Made by a program: the position numbers and the translations under genes. The notes under the pieces are model-generated. The model was not told the DNA's origin. It was given only the letters and a program-made list of their open reading frames with translations, and searched no databases. Source: Stenotrophomonas sp. (GTDB lineage Bacteria > Pseudomonadota > Gammaproteobacteria > Xanthomonadales > Xanthomonadaceae). From it: a DNA stretch of 8,056 bases. Position 1 is the stretch's first letter. Each line of letters begins with the position of its first letter. Below are positions 1 through 8,056 of the stretch, one piece after another. The DNA lies in NCBI GenBank assembly GCA_003484865.1, contig DMZT01000107.1, positions 1 to 8,056 of the forward strand, read 5' to 3'.

Positions 1-630
1 GGCGTTCGTCGAGCAGCTGCTGGTGCACCGGCTGAGCGCGCGTGAAGTGTGGATCGGGCCGGAGTTCTGCTTCGGCAACCGCCGCAAGGGCGATCTGGCC
101 CTGCTGCAGGCGATGGGCGGCGAGCGTGGCTTCAGTGCCGGTGAGATCGAGCCGGTCGACCTGCATGGCGAGCGCATCTCCAGCACCCGCATCCGCCAGC
201 TGCTGCGCGCCGGTGATTTCAGCCATGCCGGCGATCTGCTGGGCAGGCCGTATACGATTGGGGGCAGGGTAGTGCGCGGCCGCCAATTGGGCCGTACGCT
301 GGGCTTCCCGACCGCCAACCTGCGCTTTCCGAAGACGCCGGCGCTGTCGGGGATCTACGCGACCTGGGTCCACGGTGTGTTCGACCAGCCTTGGCCGTCG
401 GTCTCCAGCTTCGGTACGCGTCCCACCGTGGATGGCGTGGAGCCGCTGCTGGAAGCGCACCTGTTTGATTTCCAGGGCGACCTGTACGGCCGCCACATCG
501 ATGTCGAGTTCGTCGCCAAACTGCGCGATGAAGAAAAGTTCCAAGATCTGGCTGCGTTGACCGACCAGATGCACCGTGACGCCGAACAGGCCCGTCACAT
601 CCTTTCCGAACACAGATTGCGAGCCACTGC

Positions 631-634
<4 letters not shown>
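1..634 (+). CDS. ribF: Bifunctional riboflavin kinase / FAD synthetase RibF (5' end outside window)
   Basis: This is the C-terminal 210 residues of a protein of usually a little over 300, so roughly the first 100 residues are missing. The first complete codon is at position 2, and the frame is open to the left edge. RibF phosphorylates riboflavin to FMN, then adenylylates FMN to FAD in the cytoplasm. The end of the adenylyltransferase domain is visible: the [11 protein letters not shown] segment (about 62-94) and the ISSTRIR motif (176-196), a hallmark of this nucleotidyltransferase family. The riboflavin kinase domain follows, with [20 protein letters not shown] (GFPTAN at 302-319), [15 protein letters not shown] (410-436), then LEAHLFDF, whose Glu (452-454) aligns with the kinase catalytic base, and [14 protein letters not shown]. 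The internal GTG at 23 is not a real start because conserved sequence continues upstream of it. Its stop overlaps the ileS start by 4 nt, implying coupled translation. Confidence 0.97.
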
Positions 635-3461
<2,827 letters not shown>

Positions 3462-3462
<1 letters not shown>

Positions 3463-3968
3463 TGGCCGCCGCCCGTCCGCGTCCGAACGCGCTGATCTGG
3501 CTGCTGCTCTCGGCGGCGATCATCATCGCCGACCAGTGGAGCAAGGCCTGGGTGCTGTCCAGCCTGCCCGAGTACGAGCCGGTGGTGGTCATCGAGGGCT
3601 TCTGGAACTGGTTCCGCACCTATAACACCGGTGCGGCATTCAGCTTCCTGAGCGATGCCGGTGGCTGGCAGCTGTGGTTCTTCACCGCACTGGCAGTGGG
3701 CATCAGCGGCCTGATGGCCTACTGGATGTGGGGCACCGCTCGCGGCGCCTGGCGCAGCGCCGTGCCTTACGCGCTGGTGATCGGCGGGGCGATCGGTAAC
3801 GTGATCGACCGCCTCATGCACGGTCACGTGGTCGATTTCATCCAGTGGCATATCGGGGACCATTACTGGCCCTCGTTCAACATCGCCGACTCGGCGATCG
3901 TGGTCGGCGCGGTGGGTATCGCCCTGTTCGGCCTGTTCGACGGCAAGGCTGCCAAAAAAGCGGGATAA
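3462..3968 (+). CDS. lspA: Lipoprotein signal peptidase II (prolipoprotein signal peptidase)
   Basis: This inner-membrane aspartyl peptidase (family A8) cleaves the signal peptide of prolipoproteins after Lgt has added diacylglycerol to the lipobox cysteine; globomycin inhibits the family. The 168-residue product has four hydrophobic segments at about 9-26, 69-90, 99-118 and 141-160. Conserved motifs are IADQWSKAW (22-30), YNTGAAFSF (54-62), GNVIDRL (112-118), HVVDF (122-126) and FNIADSAI (139-146). The catalytic pair is D125 and D143, close to the positions known in the Pseudomonas enzyme. The ATG at 3462 shares its A with the ileS stop (TGATG), and the hydrophobic N-terminus begins soon after it. 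The frame stays open upstream to 3345, but that part is antiparalogous to nothing and only reads through the end of ileS in another frame, so it is not used. The C-terminus is a lysine-rich tail, KAAKKAG. Confidence 0.98.
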
Positions 3969-3991
3969 TTCCCTCCTGTATCCGTAACAAC

Positions 3992-4005
3992 CCGGCTCAC
4001 GCCGG
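3992..4005 (+). other. Small hairpin in the lspA-ispH gap
   Basis: CCGGC (3992-3996), a 4-nt TCAC loop, and GCCGG (4001-4005) form a perfect 5-bp GC stem. It lies just before the GGAG (4008-4011) that is the likely ispH ribosome binding site, 10 nt from the start codon. It has no following T-run, so it is not a convincing terminator. It might modulate ispH translation or processing of the mRNA, but a stem this short is common by chance in GC-rich DNA. The 53-nt gap contains no gene. Confidence 0.25.
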
Positions 4006-4021
4006 CCGGAGTATCTGACCG

Positions 4022-4972
4022 ATGGATGTGTTGCTCGCCAATCCGCGTGGTTTCTGTGCCGGTGTCGATCGTGCGATCGAGATCGTCAAGCGCGCGATCG
4101 AGACCCTGGGTGCGCCGATCTACGTGCGCCACGAGGTCGTGCACAACCGGTTCGTAGTCGATGACCTCAAGGCCCGCGGTGCAATTTTCGTCGAGGAGCT
4201 CGACGAAGTGCCGGACGACAACACGGTGATCTTCAGTGCCCACGGCGTTTCCCAGGCCGTGCGCCAGGAAGCCGACCGACGTGGCCTGAAGGTGTTCGAC
4301 GCGACCTGCCCGCTGGTCACCAAGGTGCACCTGGAAGTGGCCCGCCACTGTCGCGCCGGCCGCGACGTGGTGCTGATCGGCCACGCCGGGCACCCGGAAG
4401 TGGAAGGCACGATGGGGCAGTGGAGCCGCGAGCGCGGCACCGGCCAGATCTACCTGGTGGAAGACGTGGAGGACGTCGCCACGCTGGTCATCGACCAGCC
4501 GGAGAACTTCGCCTACACCACCCAGACCACGCTGTCGGTGGCTGACACGCGCAGCATCATCGACGCCCTGCGCACCCGCTTCCCGGCGATGCAGGGCCCG
4601 AAGAACGACGACATCTGCTACGCCACGCAGAACCGCCAGGACGCCGTGCGCGACCTGGCCAAGCGTTGCGACCTGGTGCTGGTGGTCGGCTCGCCGAACA
4701 GCTCCAACTCCAACCGCCTGAGTGAACTGGCGCGCCGTGATGGCGTGGAGTCCTACCTGATCGACGGTGCCGACGAGATCGACCCGGTCTGGGTCGCCGG
4801 CAAGAAGCACATCGGCCTGACCGCCGGTGCCTCGGCCCCGCAGGTGCTGGTGGATGGCGTGATCGCGCGGCTGAAGGAACTCGGTGCCACCGGCGTCGGC
4901 GAACTGGACGGTGAGCCGGAATCGATGGTGTTCGCGCTGCCGAAGGAACTGCGGCTGCGACTGGTCGACTGA
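4022..4972 (+). CDS. ispH: 4-hydroxy-3-methylbut-2-enyl diphosphate reductase (IspH/LytB)
   Basis: IspH is an iron-sulfur enzyme of the cytoplasm that catalyses the last step of the MEP pathway, reducing HMBPP to isopentenyl and dimethylallyl diphosphate. The 316-residue length matches the family. The three cluster cysteines are C12 (RGFCAGV), C96 (DATCPLV) and C199 (DICYAT). Substrate-pocket residues are also in place: H41 (RHEVVHNR), H74 (SAHGVS), H124 and E126 ([11 protein letters not shown]), T169 (TTQTTLS), the SSN triad at 227-229 ([10 protein letters not shown]) and S271 (TAGASAP). These agree with the E. coli residues, with a constant two-residue shift after the middle of the protein. 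The ATG at 4022 follows GGAG at 4008-4011 and places C12 at its usual position; a second ATG at 4026 is out of frame. The gene probably is co-transcribed with lspA, 53 nt upstream. In E. coli, fkpB sits between these two genes; here it is absent. Confidence 0.99.
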   Translation: MDVLLANPRGFCAGVDRAIEIVKRAIETLGAPIYVRHEVVHNRFVVDDLKARGAIFVEELDEVPDDNTVIFSAHGVSQAVRQEADRRGLKVFDATCPLVTKVHLEVARHCRAGRDVVLIGHAGHPEVEGTMGQWSRERGTGQIYLVEDVEDVATLVIDQPENFAYTTQTTLSVADTRSIIDALRTRFPAMQGPKNDDICYATQNRQDAVRDLAKRCDLVLVVGSPNSSNSNRLSELARRDGVESYLIDGADEIDPVWVAGKKHIGLTAGASAPQVLVDGVIARLKELGATGVGELDGEPESMVFALPKELRLRLVD

Positions 4973-4987
4973 CCGCGCAGCATTCCA

Positions 4988-5002
4988 CCACGCATGCCGT
5001 GG
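4988..5002 (+). other. Short hairpin after ispH
   Basis: CCACG (4988-4992), a 5-nt CATGC loop and CGTGG (4998-5002) form a perfect 5-bp stem starting 15 nt after the ispH stop. It is not followed by a T-run, so it is only a weak candidate for a transcription terminator or an RNA 3' end signal. It sits 10 nt before the REP-like palindrome, and the two may act together. Confidence 0.25.
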
Positions 5003-5007
5003 CGCTG

Positions 5008-5049
5008 CCCCGGTAGTGCCGGCCGCTGGCCGGCAGCACACCCCGGTAG
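5008..5049 (+). repeat. Nine-nt direct repeat bracketing the palindrome
   Basis: CCCCGGTAG occurs at 5008-5016 and again, identically, at 5041-5049. The first copy ends with the GTAG head of the REP-like palindrome, and the second copy begins 5 nt after the end of the palindrome and its GCAC tail region. The second copy also carries GTAG, but GGCCCTGATCCC follows it, with no palindrome of its own. It could be a degenerate second REP unit, a duplication left by insertion, or chance in a GC-rich spacer. Confidence 0.45.
5013..5035 (+). repeat. SMAG-like REP palindrome (GTAG-headed stem-loop)
   Basis: The tetranucleotide GTAG (5013-5016) is followed by TGCCGGCC (5017-5024), a GCT loop (5025-5027) and GGCCGGCA (5028-5035), a perfect 8-bp GC-rich stem. 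This architecture matches the SMAG elements of Stenotrophomonas maltophilia, which are REP sequences with a GTAG head in front of a short palindrome, dispersed between genes in many copies. Such elements are thought to be moved by RAYT transposases (TnpA-REP) encoded elsewhere, and some protect or end transcripts. Here it lies 40 nt after the ispH stop, where it could stabilise the 3' end of the housekeeping transcript. The family assignment is from recalled consensus, not from an alignment. Confidence 0.72.
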
Positions 5050-5100
5050 GCCCTGATCCCATCCGGCAGACAGAACGTCACCGCACTCGGCTGTGCCAAT

Positions 5101-5135
5101 CATGGCCGCAACGCGACGCATGACCTTTGGCCATG
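5101..5135 (+). repeat. Wide inverted repeat upstream of the M61 gene
   Basis: CATGGCC (5101-5107) and GGCCATG (5129-5135) are perfect 7-bp inverted arms separated by 21 nt. Their centres are about 28 nt apart, close to but not an integer number of helical turns. They could form a long-loop hairpin or be half-sites for a regulator of the downstream peptidase gene. There is no further support, and the arms contain GGCC, a common word in this genome. Confidence 0.25.
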
Positions 5136-5157
5136 GGGCAGGGCGGTGACGCAGGGC

Positions 5158-5163
5158 TAGGAT
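5158..5163 (+). promoter_or_regulatory. Possible -10 box for the M61 peptidase gene
   Basis: TAGGAT lies 28 nt upstream of the ATG at 5192, within a GCTAGGATCGAGG context and 16 nt before the GGAG ribosome binding site. It resembles a sigma-70 -10 box, but no good -35 is found 16-18 nt upstream: the bases there are GGGGCA, and the nearest TTGGCC (5128-5133) is about 24 nt away. The gap after ispH and its hairpins argue that the peptidase gene has its own promoter in 5036-5180. Confidence 0.25.
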
Positions 5164-5179
5164 CGAGGCTTCCCCCGCT

Positions 5180-5183
5180 GGAG
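5180..5183 (+). promoter_or_regulatory. Ribosome binding site of the M61 peptidase gene
   Basis: GGAG sits 8 nt before the ATG at 5192. The second in-frame ATG at 5198 would be 14 nt away, which is too far, so this site favours the first ATG and an MKMRA N-terminus. Confidence 0.65.
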
Positions 5184-5191
5184 CCTGCCTG

Positions 5192-7072
5192 ATGAAGATG
5201 CGTGCCATTGCCCTGTCCGTGTTGCTGGCCGTGTCCGCCACCGGCGTACAGGCGCAGACACCGCCGCCGCAGGATGTGGCCTTCCCCGGGCTGCTGCGCA
5301 TCGACGTGGACGCACGTGACATCGGCCGGCGGATCTTCAAGGTCAAGGCCACGGTGCCGGCCAGACCCGGCCCACTGACCCTGCTTTACCCGCAGTGGTT
5401 GCCCGGGGCACATTCACCGAGTGGCCCGATCGACAAGCTCGCCGGCCTGGTCGTCACCGCCAATGGCAAGCCACTGCAGTGGACGCGTGATCAGTACGAC
5501 GTCTATGCCTTCACCGTGGAGGTCCCGCAAGGCGCCAGCGAAGTGGTGGCCGAGTTCAAGTTCCTCTCTTCGCAGGGCAACCAGGGCCGCGTGGTGATGA
5601 CCCCGGACATGCTCAATCTGCAGTGGAATGCCAATTCGCTGTATCCGGCCGGGGTGATCACCCGCAACATCCAGGCGCAGGCCACCGTCACTCTGCCGCC
5701 GGGCTGGTCATATGCCACCGCGCTGGATACCGAGCGCCGCGAGGGTGAAACGGTGGTGTTCAAGCCGATCAGCTACGACCACCTGGTCGACTCGCCGCTG
5801 TTCGCCGGGCGCCACTTCCAGCGCTTCGATCTGGACCCCGGCGCGAAGGTGCCGGTGCACCTGAACGTCTTCGCCGATGAGGCCAAATCGCTGGCGGCCA
5901 AGCCCGAGCAGATCCAGGCGCACCGCGCGCTCGTGCAGCAGATGTACAAGCTCTACGGCGCACGCCACTTCGACCGCTACGAGTTCCTGCTTGCGCTGAC
6001 CGACAAGCTCGGTGGCATCGGCCTGGAGCACCAGCGCTCCAGCGAGAACAGCGGTGACACGGGTTACTTCACCGAGTGGGACAAGACCTGGCTGGGCCGC
6101 GATCTGCTGCCGCACGAGTTCAACCACTCCTGGAACGGCAAGTACCGTCGTGGCGCCGATCTGACCACCGCCAACTTCAACGTGCCCATGGGCGACAGCC
6201 TGCTGTGGTTGTATGAAGGCCAGACCCAGTTCTGGGGCCAGGTGCTGGCCGCGCGTTCCGGGCTGTGGAGCCAGCAGCAGACGCGTGACGTGCTGGCCAA
6301 TGTGGCGGGCACCTACGATCGTGGTCGCCCGGGCCTGGCCTGGCGCAACCTGCAGGACACCACCAACGACCCGACCATCGCCCAGCGCCGCGCATTGGCC
6401 TTCCGCAACTACCAGATGAGCGAGGACTACTACTCCGGCGGCCAGATGGTCTGGCTGGAGGTGGAGGGCAAGCTGCGCGCGCTGACGGGTAACAAGCGCG
6501 GGCTGGACGACTTCGCCAAGGCGTTCTTCGGCATGAACGACGGCGACTGGAATGTAAATCCCTACACCTTCGACGAGGTGGTGAGCACGCTCAACGGCGT
6601 GGCGCCGTTCGACTGGGCCAGCTTCCTGCGCGAGCGCCTGGACGGGCATGGTCCGCTCACCGGGGGCCTGGAAGCGGCTGGCTGGAAACTGGTGTACACC
6701 GATACACCGAACGAGGCGTTCAAGGCACAGGAAACCCGCGGCAAGAACAGCAACCTGCTCTACTCCATCGGAATGTCGGTCAGCGAATCCGGCTACATCG
6801 GCGATGTGCTGTGGGACAGCCCGGCCTTCAATGCCGGCCTGACGCCCGGCATGAGCGTGGTCGCGCTCAATGGCCGCGTGTTCAAGGCCGAGCAGTTGAA
6901 GGAGGCGATCACGGCAGCCAAGACCGACAAGGCGCCGCTGACGCTGCTGGTGAAGAGCTTCGCCCGCATCGATACGGTCACGCTGGATTACCACGATGGG
7001 CTGAAGTACCCCTCGCTGGAGCGCATCGCAGGCAAGCCGGATCGTCTGGCGGAGTTGTGGAAGGCGCGGTGA
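5192..7072 (+). CDS. Secreted M61-family zinc metallopeptidase with C-terminal PDZ domain
   Basis: The 626-residue product resembles peptidase family M61, often annotated as glycyl aminopeptidase after the Sphingomonas enzyme; the real substrate here is unknown. Residues 1-21 look like a Sec signal peptide (MKMR, a hydrophobic core, then GVQA before QTPPP) with likely cleavage after A21, so the protein is probably periplasmic or exported. There is no lipobox cysteine. A beta-rich N-terminal domain (about 30-190) precedes the catalytic domain, which has GGIGLEHQRSS (274-284), the zinc motif HEFNH (308-312, with H308 and H312 as ligands and E309 as catalytic base) within HEFNHSWNGKYRR, and WLYEG, whose E342 is the likely third ligand. 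A PDZ domain (about 520-600) follows, with GYIGDVLWDSPAFNAGLTPG and VALNG; it may bind substrate C-termini or regulate access. The catalytic residues are intact. It is separated from ispH by 219 nt and is probably transcribed alone. Confidence 0.93.
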   Translation: MKMRAIALSVLLAVSATGVQAQTPPPQDVAFPGLLRIDVDARDIGRRIFKVKATVPARPGPLTLLYPQWLPGAHSPSGPIDKLAGLVVTANGKPLQWTRDQYDVYAFTVEVPQGASEVVAEFKFLSSQGNQGRVVMTPDMLNLQWNANSLYPAGVITRNIQAQATVTLPPGWSYATALDTERREGETVVFKPISYDHLVDSPLFAGRHFQRFDLDPGAKVPVHLNVFADEAKSLAAKPEQIQAHRALVQQMYKLYGARHFDRYEFLLALTDKLGGIGLEHQRSSENSGDTGYFTEWDKTWLGRDLLPHEFNHSWNGKYRRGADLTTANFNVPMGDSLLWLYEGQTQFWGQVLAARSGLWSQQQTRDVLANVAGTYDRGRPGLAWRNLQDTTNDPTIAQRRALAFRNYQMSEDYYSGGQMVWLEVEGKLRALTGNKRGLDDFAKAFFGMNDGDWNVNPYTFDEVVSTLNGVAPFDWASFLRERLDGHGPLTGGLEAAGWKLVYTDTPNEAFKAQETRGKNSNLLYSIGMSVSESGYIGDVLWDSPAFNAGLTPGMSVVALNGRVFKAEQLKEAITAAKTDKAPLTLLVKSFARIDTVTLDYHDGLKYPSLERIAGKPDRLAELWKAR

Positions 7073-7081
7073 GTGCGCTGC

Positions 7082-7114
7082 GTGGAGGCCGCCGGATCAG
7101 TCTGCGGTCTCCAC
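7082..7114. terminator. Possible two-way terminator hairpin between convergent genes
   Basis: GTGGAGGCCGC (7082-7092) can pair with GCGGTCTCCAC (7104-7114) through 11 positions, ten Watson-Crick and one G-U wobble on the + strand (A-C on the - strand), around an 11-nt loop. The left arm lies in the 24-nt gap after the M61 stop; the loop holds the trehalase stop codon, and the right arm is the last coding bases of trehalase. The location at a convergent gene junction is what is expected of a bidirectional terminator. Neither strand has a T-run after the stem, so this is not a classic intrinsic terminator. Confidence 0.4.
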
Positions 7115-8056
7115 CTCCTCTGCACTGTTGCATACCCGCTTCGGCGCGCACAGTCGATCCAGCAGGGCCAGCGTGACGCCGTTGCTCCAGCCGAAACCGT
7201 CCTGCAGCGGGTACTCGCCGCCACCGCCGCCGGTGGCCGAACCGTCCACCACATATTTCTCCACCAGCTTGCCCTCGCGGTCATACACCGTCTGCACCGT
7301 GCGCAGGAAGCGCGTGCCGATCCGGCGGGCGAGGGTGTCCTGCCCATAGCGCTGCAGCCCGTCTACCGCGACCCACTGCAACGGTGCCCAGCCATTCGGG
7401 GCATCCCATTGCTGACCGGTCGCCACGGTGGTGGTCAGCAGCCCGCCGTCGCGGAGCAGCTGCGAATCGACTGCCTGGGCGGTACGGCGGGCCTGCGTGC
7501 GGCCGGCGACGTCCAGCCACAAGGGAAACAACGCCGCCGCGGTCAGGGCAGGGCGGGTCTGGCCACGCTCCAGGTCGCGGTCCACGTACCAGCCTTGCTG
7601 GTCATCCCAGAGCAGCTGGTTGATGGCGTGCTGACGTGCCTTCGCCAGTCGGGTGAAGGCGCGCGCAGCGCTGCGATCGCCGGCCGCCCTGCTGGCGCGG
7701 GCTACGGTCGTTTCCAGATGGAACAGCAGGCTGTTCAGATCCACCGGCACGATCGCGGTGGTGTGGATGCTCGCCAATGCAGACGGCTCGGCCAGCCAGC
7801 GCGAGCTGAAATCCCAGCCGGACTCCGCGCCGGCGCGCAGATCGCGATAGATCTGTGAGGGCGTGCGCTGCGGTGCCTGCGCAGCCGTGGCCAGGTCGTC
7901 CATCCAGGATTCGGTACGCGGCACCGCGCGGTCGTCCCAGTAGCGGTTGAGCAGTTGCCCGTCCGCCAGCCGCACGACGCGTTCGCGCGCCTCCCCCGCT
8001 GCCAGCGTTTCCGCGCCGCGCATCCAGAATGCATGCTCGATGCGCAGCTGCGGCAG
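7097..8056 (-). CDS. treA: Trehalase, GH37 (N-terminus outside window), probably periplasmic
   Basis: About 319 C-terminal residues of a family that is usually about 500-570 long are present; the frame is open through the right edge (LPQLRIEHAFWMRG reads upstream of the first ATG codon at 8021-8023), so that ATG is not the start. Trehalase hydrolyses alpha,alpha-trehalose to two glucose molecules. Diagnostic motifs are ESGWDFSSRW (7796-7825), whose Asp (7811-7813) corresponds to catalytic D312 of E. coli TreA; QQWDAPNGWAPLQW (7373-7414), the second trehalase signature; and VEKY followed by GGGGGEYPLQDGFGWSNGV near the C-terminus, the region that supplies the catalytic Glu. The first signature and any signal peptide lie outside. 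The choice of treA over the cytoplasmic treF is an inference: two cysteines in the short tail LCAPKRVC could form a disulfide in the periplasm. It converges on the M61 gene with a 24-nt gap. Confidence 0.95.
   Translation of the reverse strand: MPQLRIEHAFWMRGAETLAAGEARERVVRLADGQLLNRYWDDRAVPRTESWMDDLATAAQAPQRTPSQIYRDLRAGAESGWDFSSRWLAEPSALASIHTTAIVPVDLNSLLFHLETTVARASRAAGDRSAARAFTRLAKARQHAINQLLWDDQQGWYVDRDLERGQTRPALTAAALFPLWLDVAGRTQARRTAQAVDSQLLRDGGLLTTTVATGQQWDAPNGWAPLQWVAVDGLQRYGQDTLARRIGTRFLRTVQTVYDREGKLVEKYVVDGSATGGGGGEYPLQDGFGWSNGVTLALLDRLCAPKRVCNSAEEVETAD

Noticed and set aside
3964..3969. GATAAT at the end of lspA as a -10 box for ispH
   Set aside because: It matches five of six consensus bases, but no -35 is found at a suitable distance; the nearest TTCGAC (3936-3941) is 22 nt away. 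The tight gene spacing fits read-through from lspA.
3863..5062. A 399-codon minus-strand open frame opposite ispH and the spacer
   Set aside because: It is the mirror of ispH codon bias. The extension into the spacer reads through the REP-like palindrome and shows no protein-like conservation that I recognise.
5138..5157. GCAGGGC repeated at 5138-5144 and 5151-5157 as tandem binding sites
   Set aside because: Two short GC-rich heptamers 13 nt apart are likely by chance in this composition, and nothing else supports a regulator.
4973..5191. A small gene in the ispH-M61 spacer
   Set aside because: The ATG at 5102 opens only about 15 codons before a stop, and no other start has a ribosome binding site and a protein-like frame. 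The spacer is better explained by repeats and regulatory sequence.
5708..6994. A 428-codon minus-strand open frame opposite the M61 peptidase gene
   Set aside because: It overlaps the catalytic and PDZ coding regions, where the plus-strand reading has clear motifs; no start site or domain supports the minus strand.
7073..7858. A 261-codon plus-strand open frame directly after the M61 stop
   Set aside because: Its start would follow the M61 stop immediately, which looks like an operon, but the minus-strand reading here has the trehalase signatures. The plus-strand translation has no recognisable domain.

Overview
The window is a GC-rich, densely coded chromosomal stretch that looks like a member of the Stenotrophomonas maltophilia group (Xanthomonadaceae, Gammaproteobacteria). 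Three things point there: the gene order ribF-ileS-lspA-ispH with no fkpB between lspA and ispH, the strong G/C bias at third codon positions, and a GTAG-headed palindrome after ispH that resembles the SMAG class of REP elements described in S. maltophilia. This assignment is my inference from the sequence; no database search was possible.

Layout. Positions 1-634 hold the 3' two thirds of ribF (FAD synthesis). It overlaps ileS (631-3462, isoleucyl-tRNA synthetase) by 4 nt as GTGA. ileS overlaps lspA (3462-3968, lipoprotein signal peptidase) by 1 nt as TGATG. A 53-nt gap separates lspA from ispH (4022-4972, last step of the MEP isoprenoid pathway). All four are on the + strand and are probably one housekeeping transcription unit whose promoter lies outside the window. 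A 219-nt spacer (4973-5191) then holds a short hairpin, the SMAG-like palindrome bracketed by a 9-nt direct repeat, a wider inverted repeat, and a plausible start region for the next gene.

Positions 5192-7072 (+) encode a secreted M61-type zinc metallopeptidase with a C-terminal PDZ domain. It converges on a minus-strand GH37 trehalase (7097-8056), whose N-terminus lies beyond the right edge. Only 24 nt separate the two stop codons. An 11-bp hairpin lies across this junction and may serve as a terminator for both strands.

Functionally, the first block supplies flavin cofactors, charged tRNA-Ile, lipoprotein maturation and isoprenoid precursors. The second part is two probably unrelated genes, a likely periplasmic peptidase and a likely periplasmic trehalase. 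All long reading frames opposite these genes are explained by GC-biased codon use. I see no mobile element, CRISPR array, RNA gene or evidence of a new biological system. The items most worth a second look are the palindrome cluster at 4988-5135, the hairpin at the convergent junction, and the unknown substrate of the M61 peptidase.
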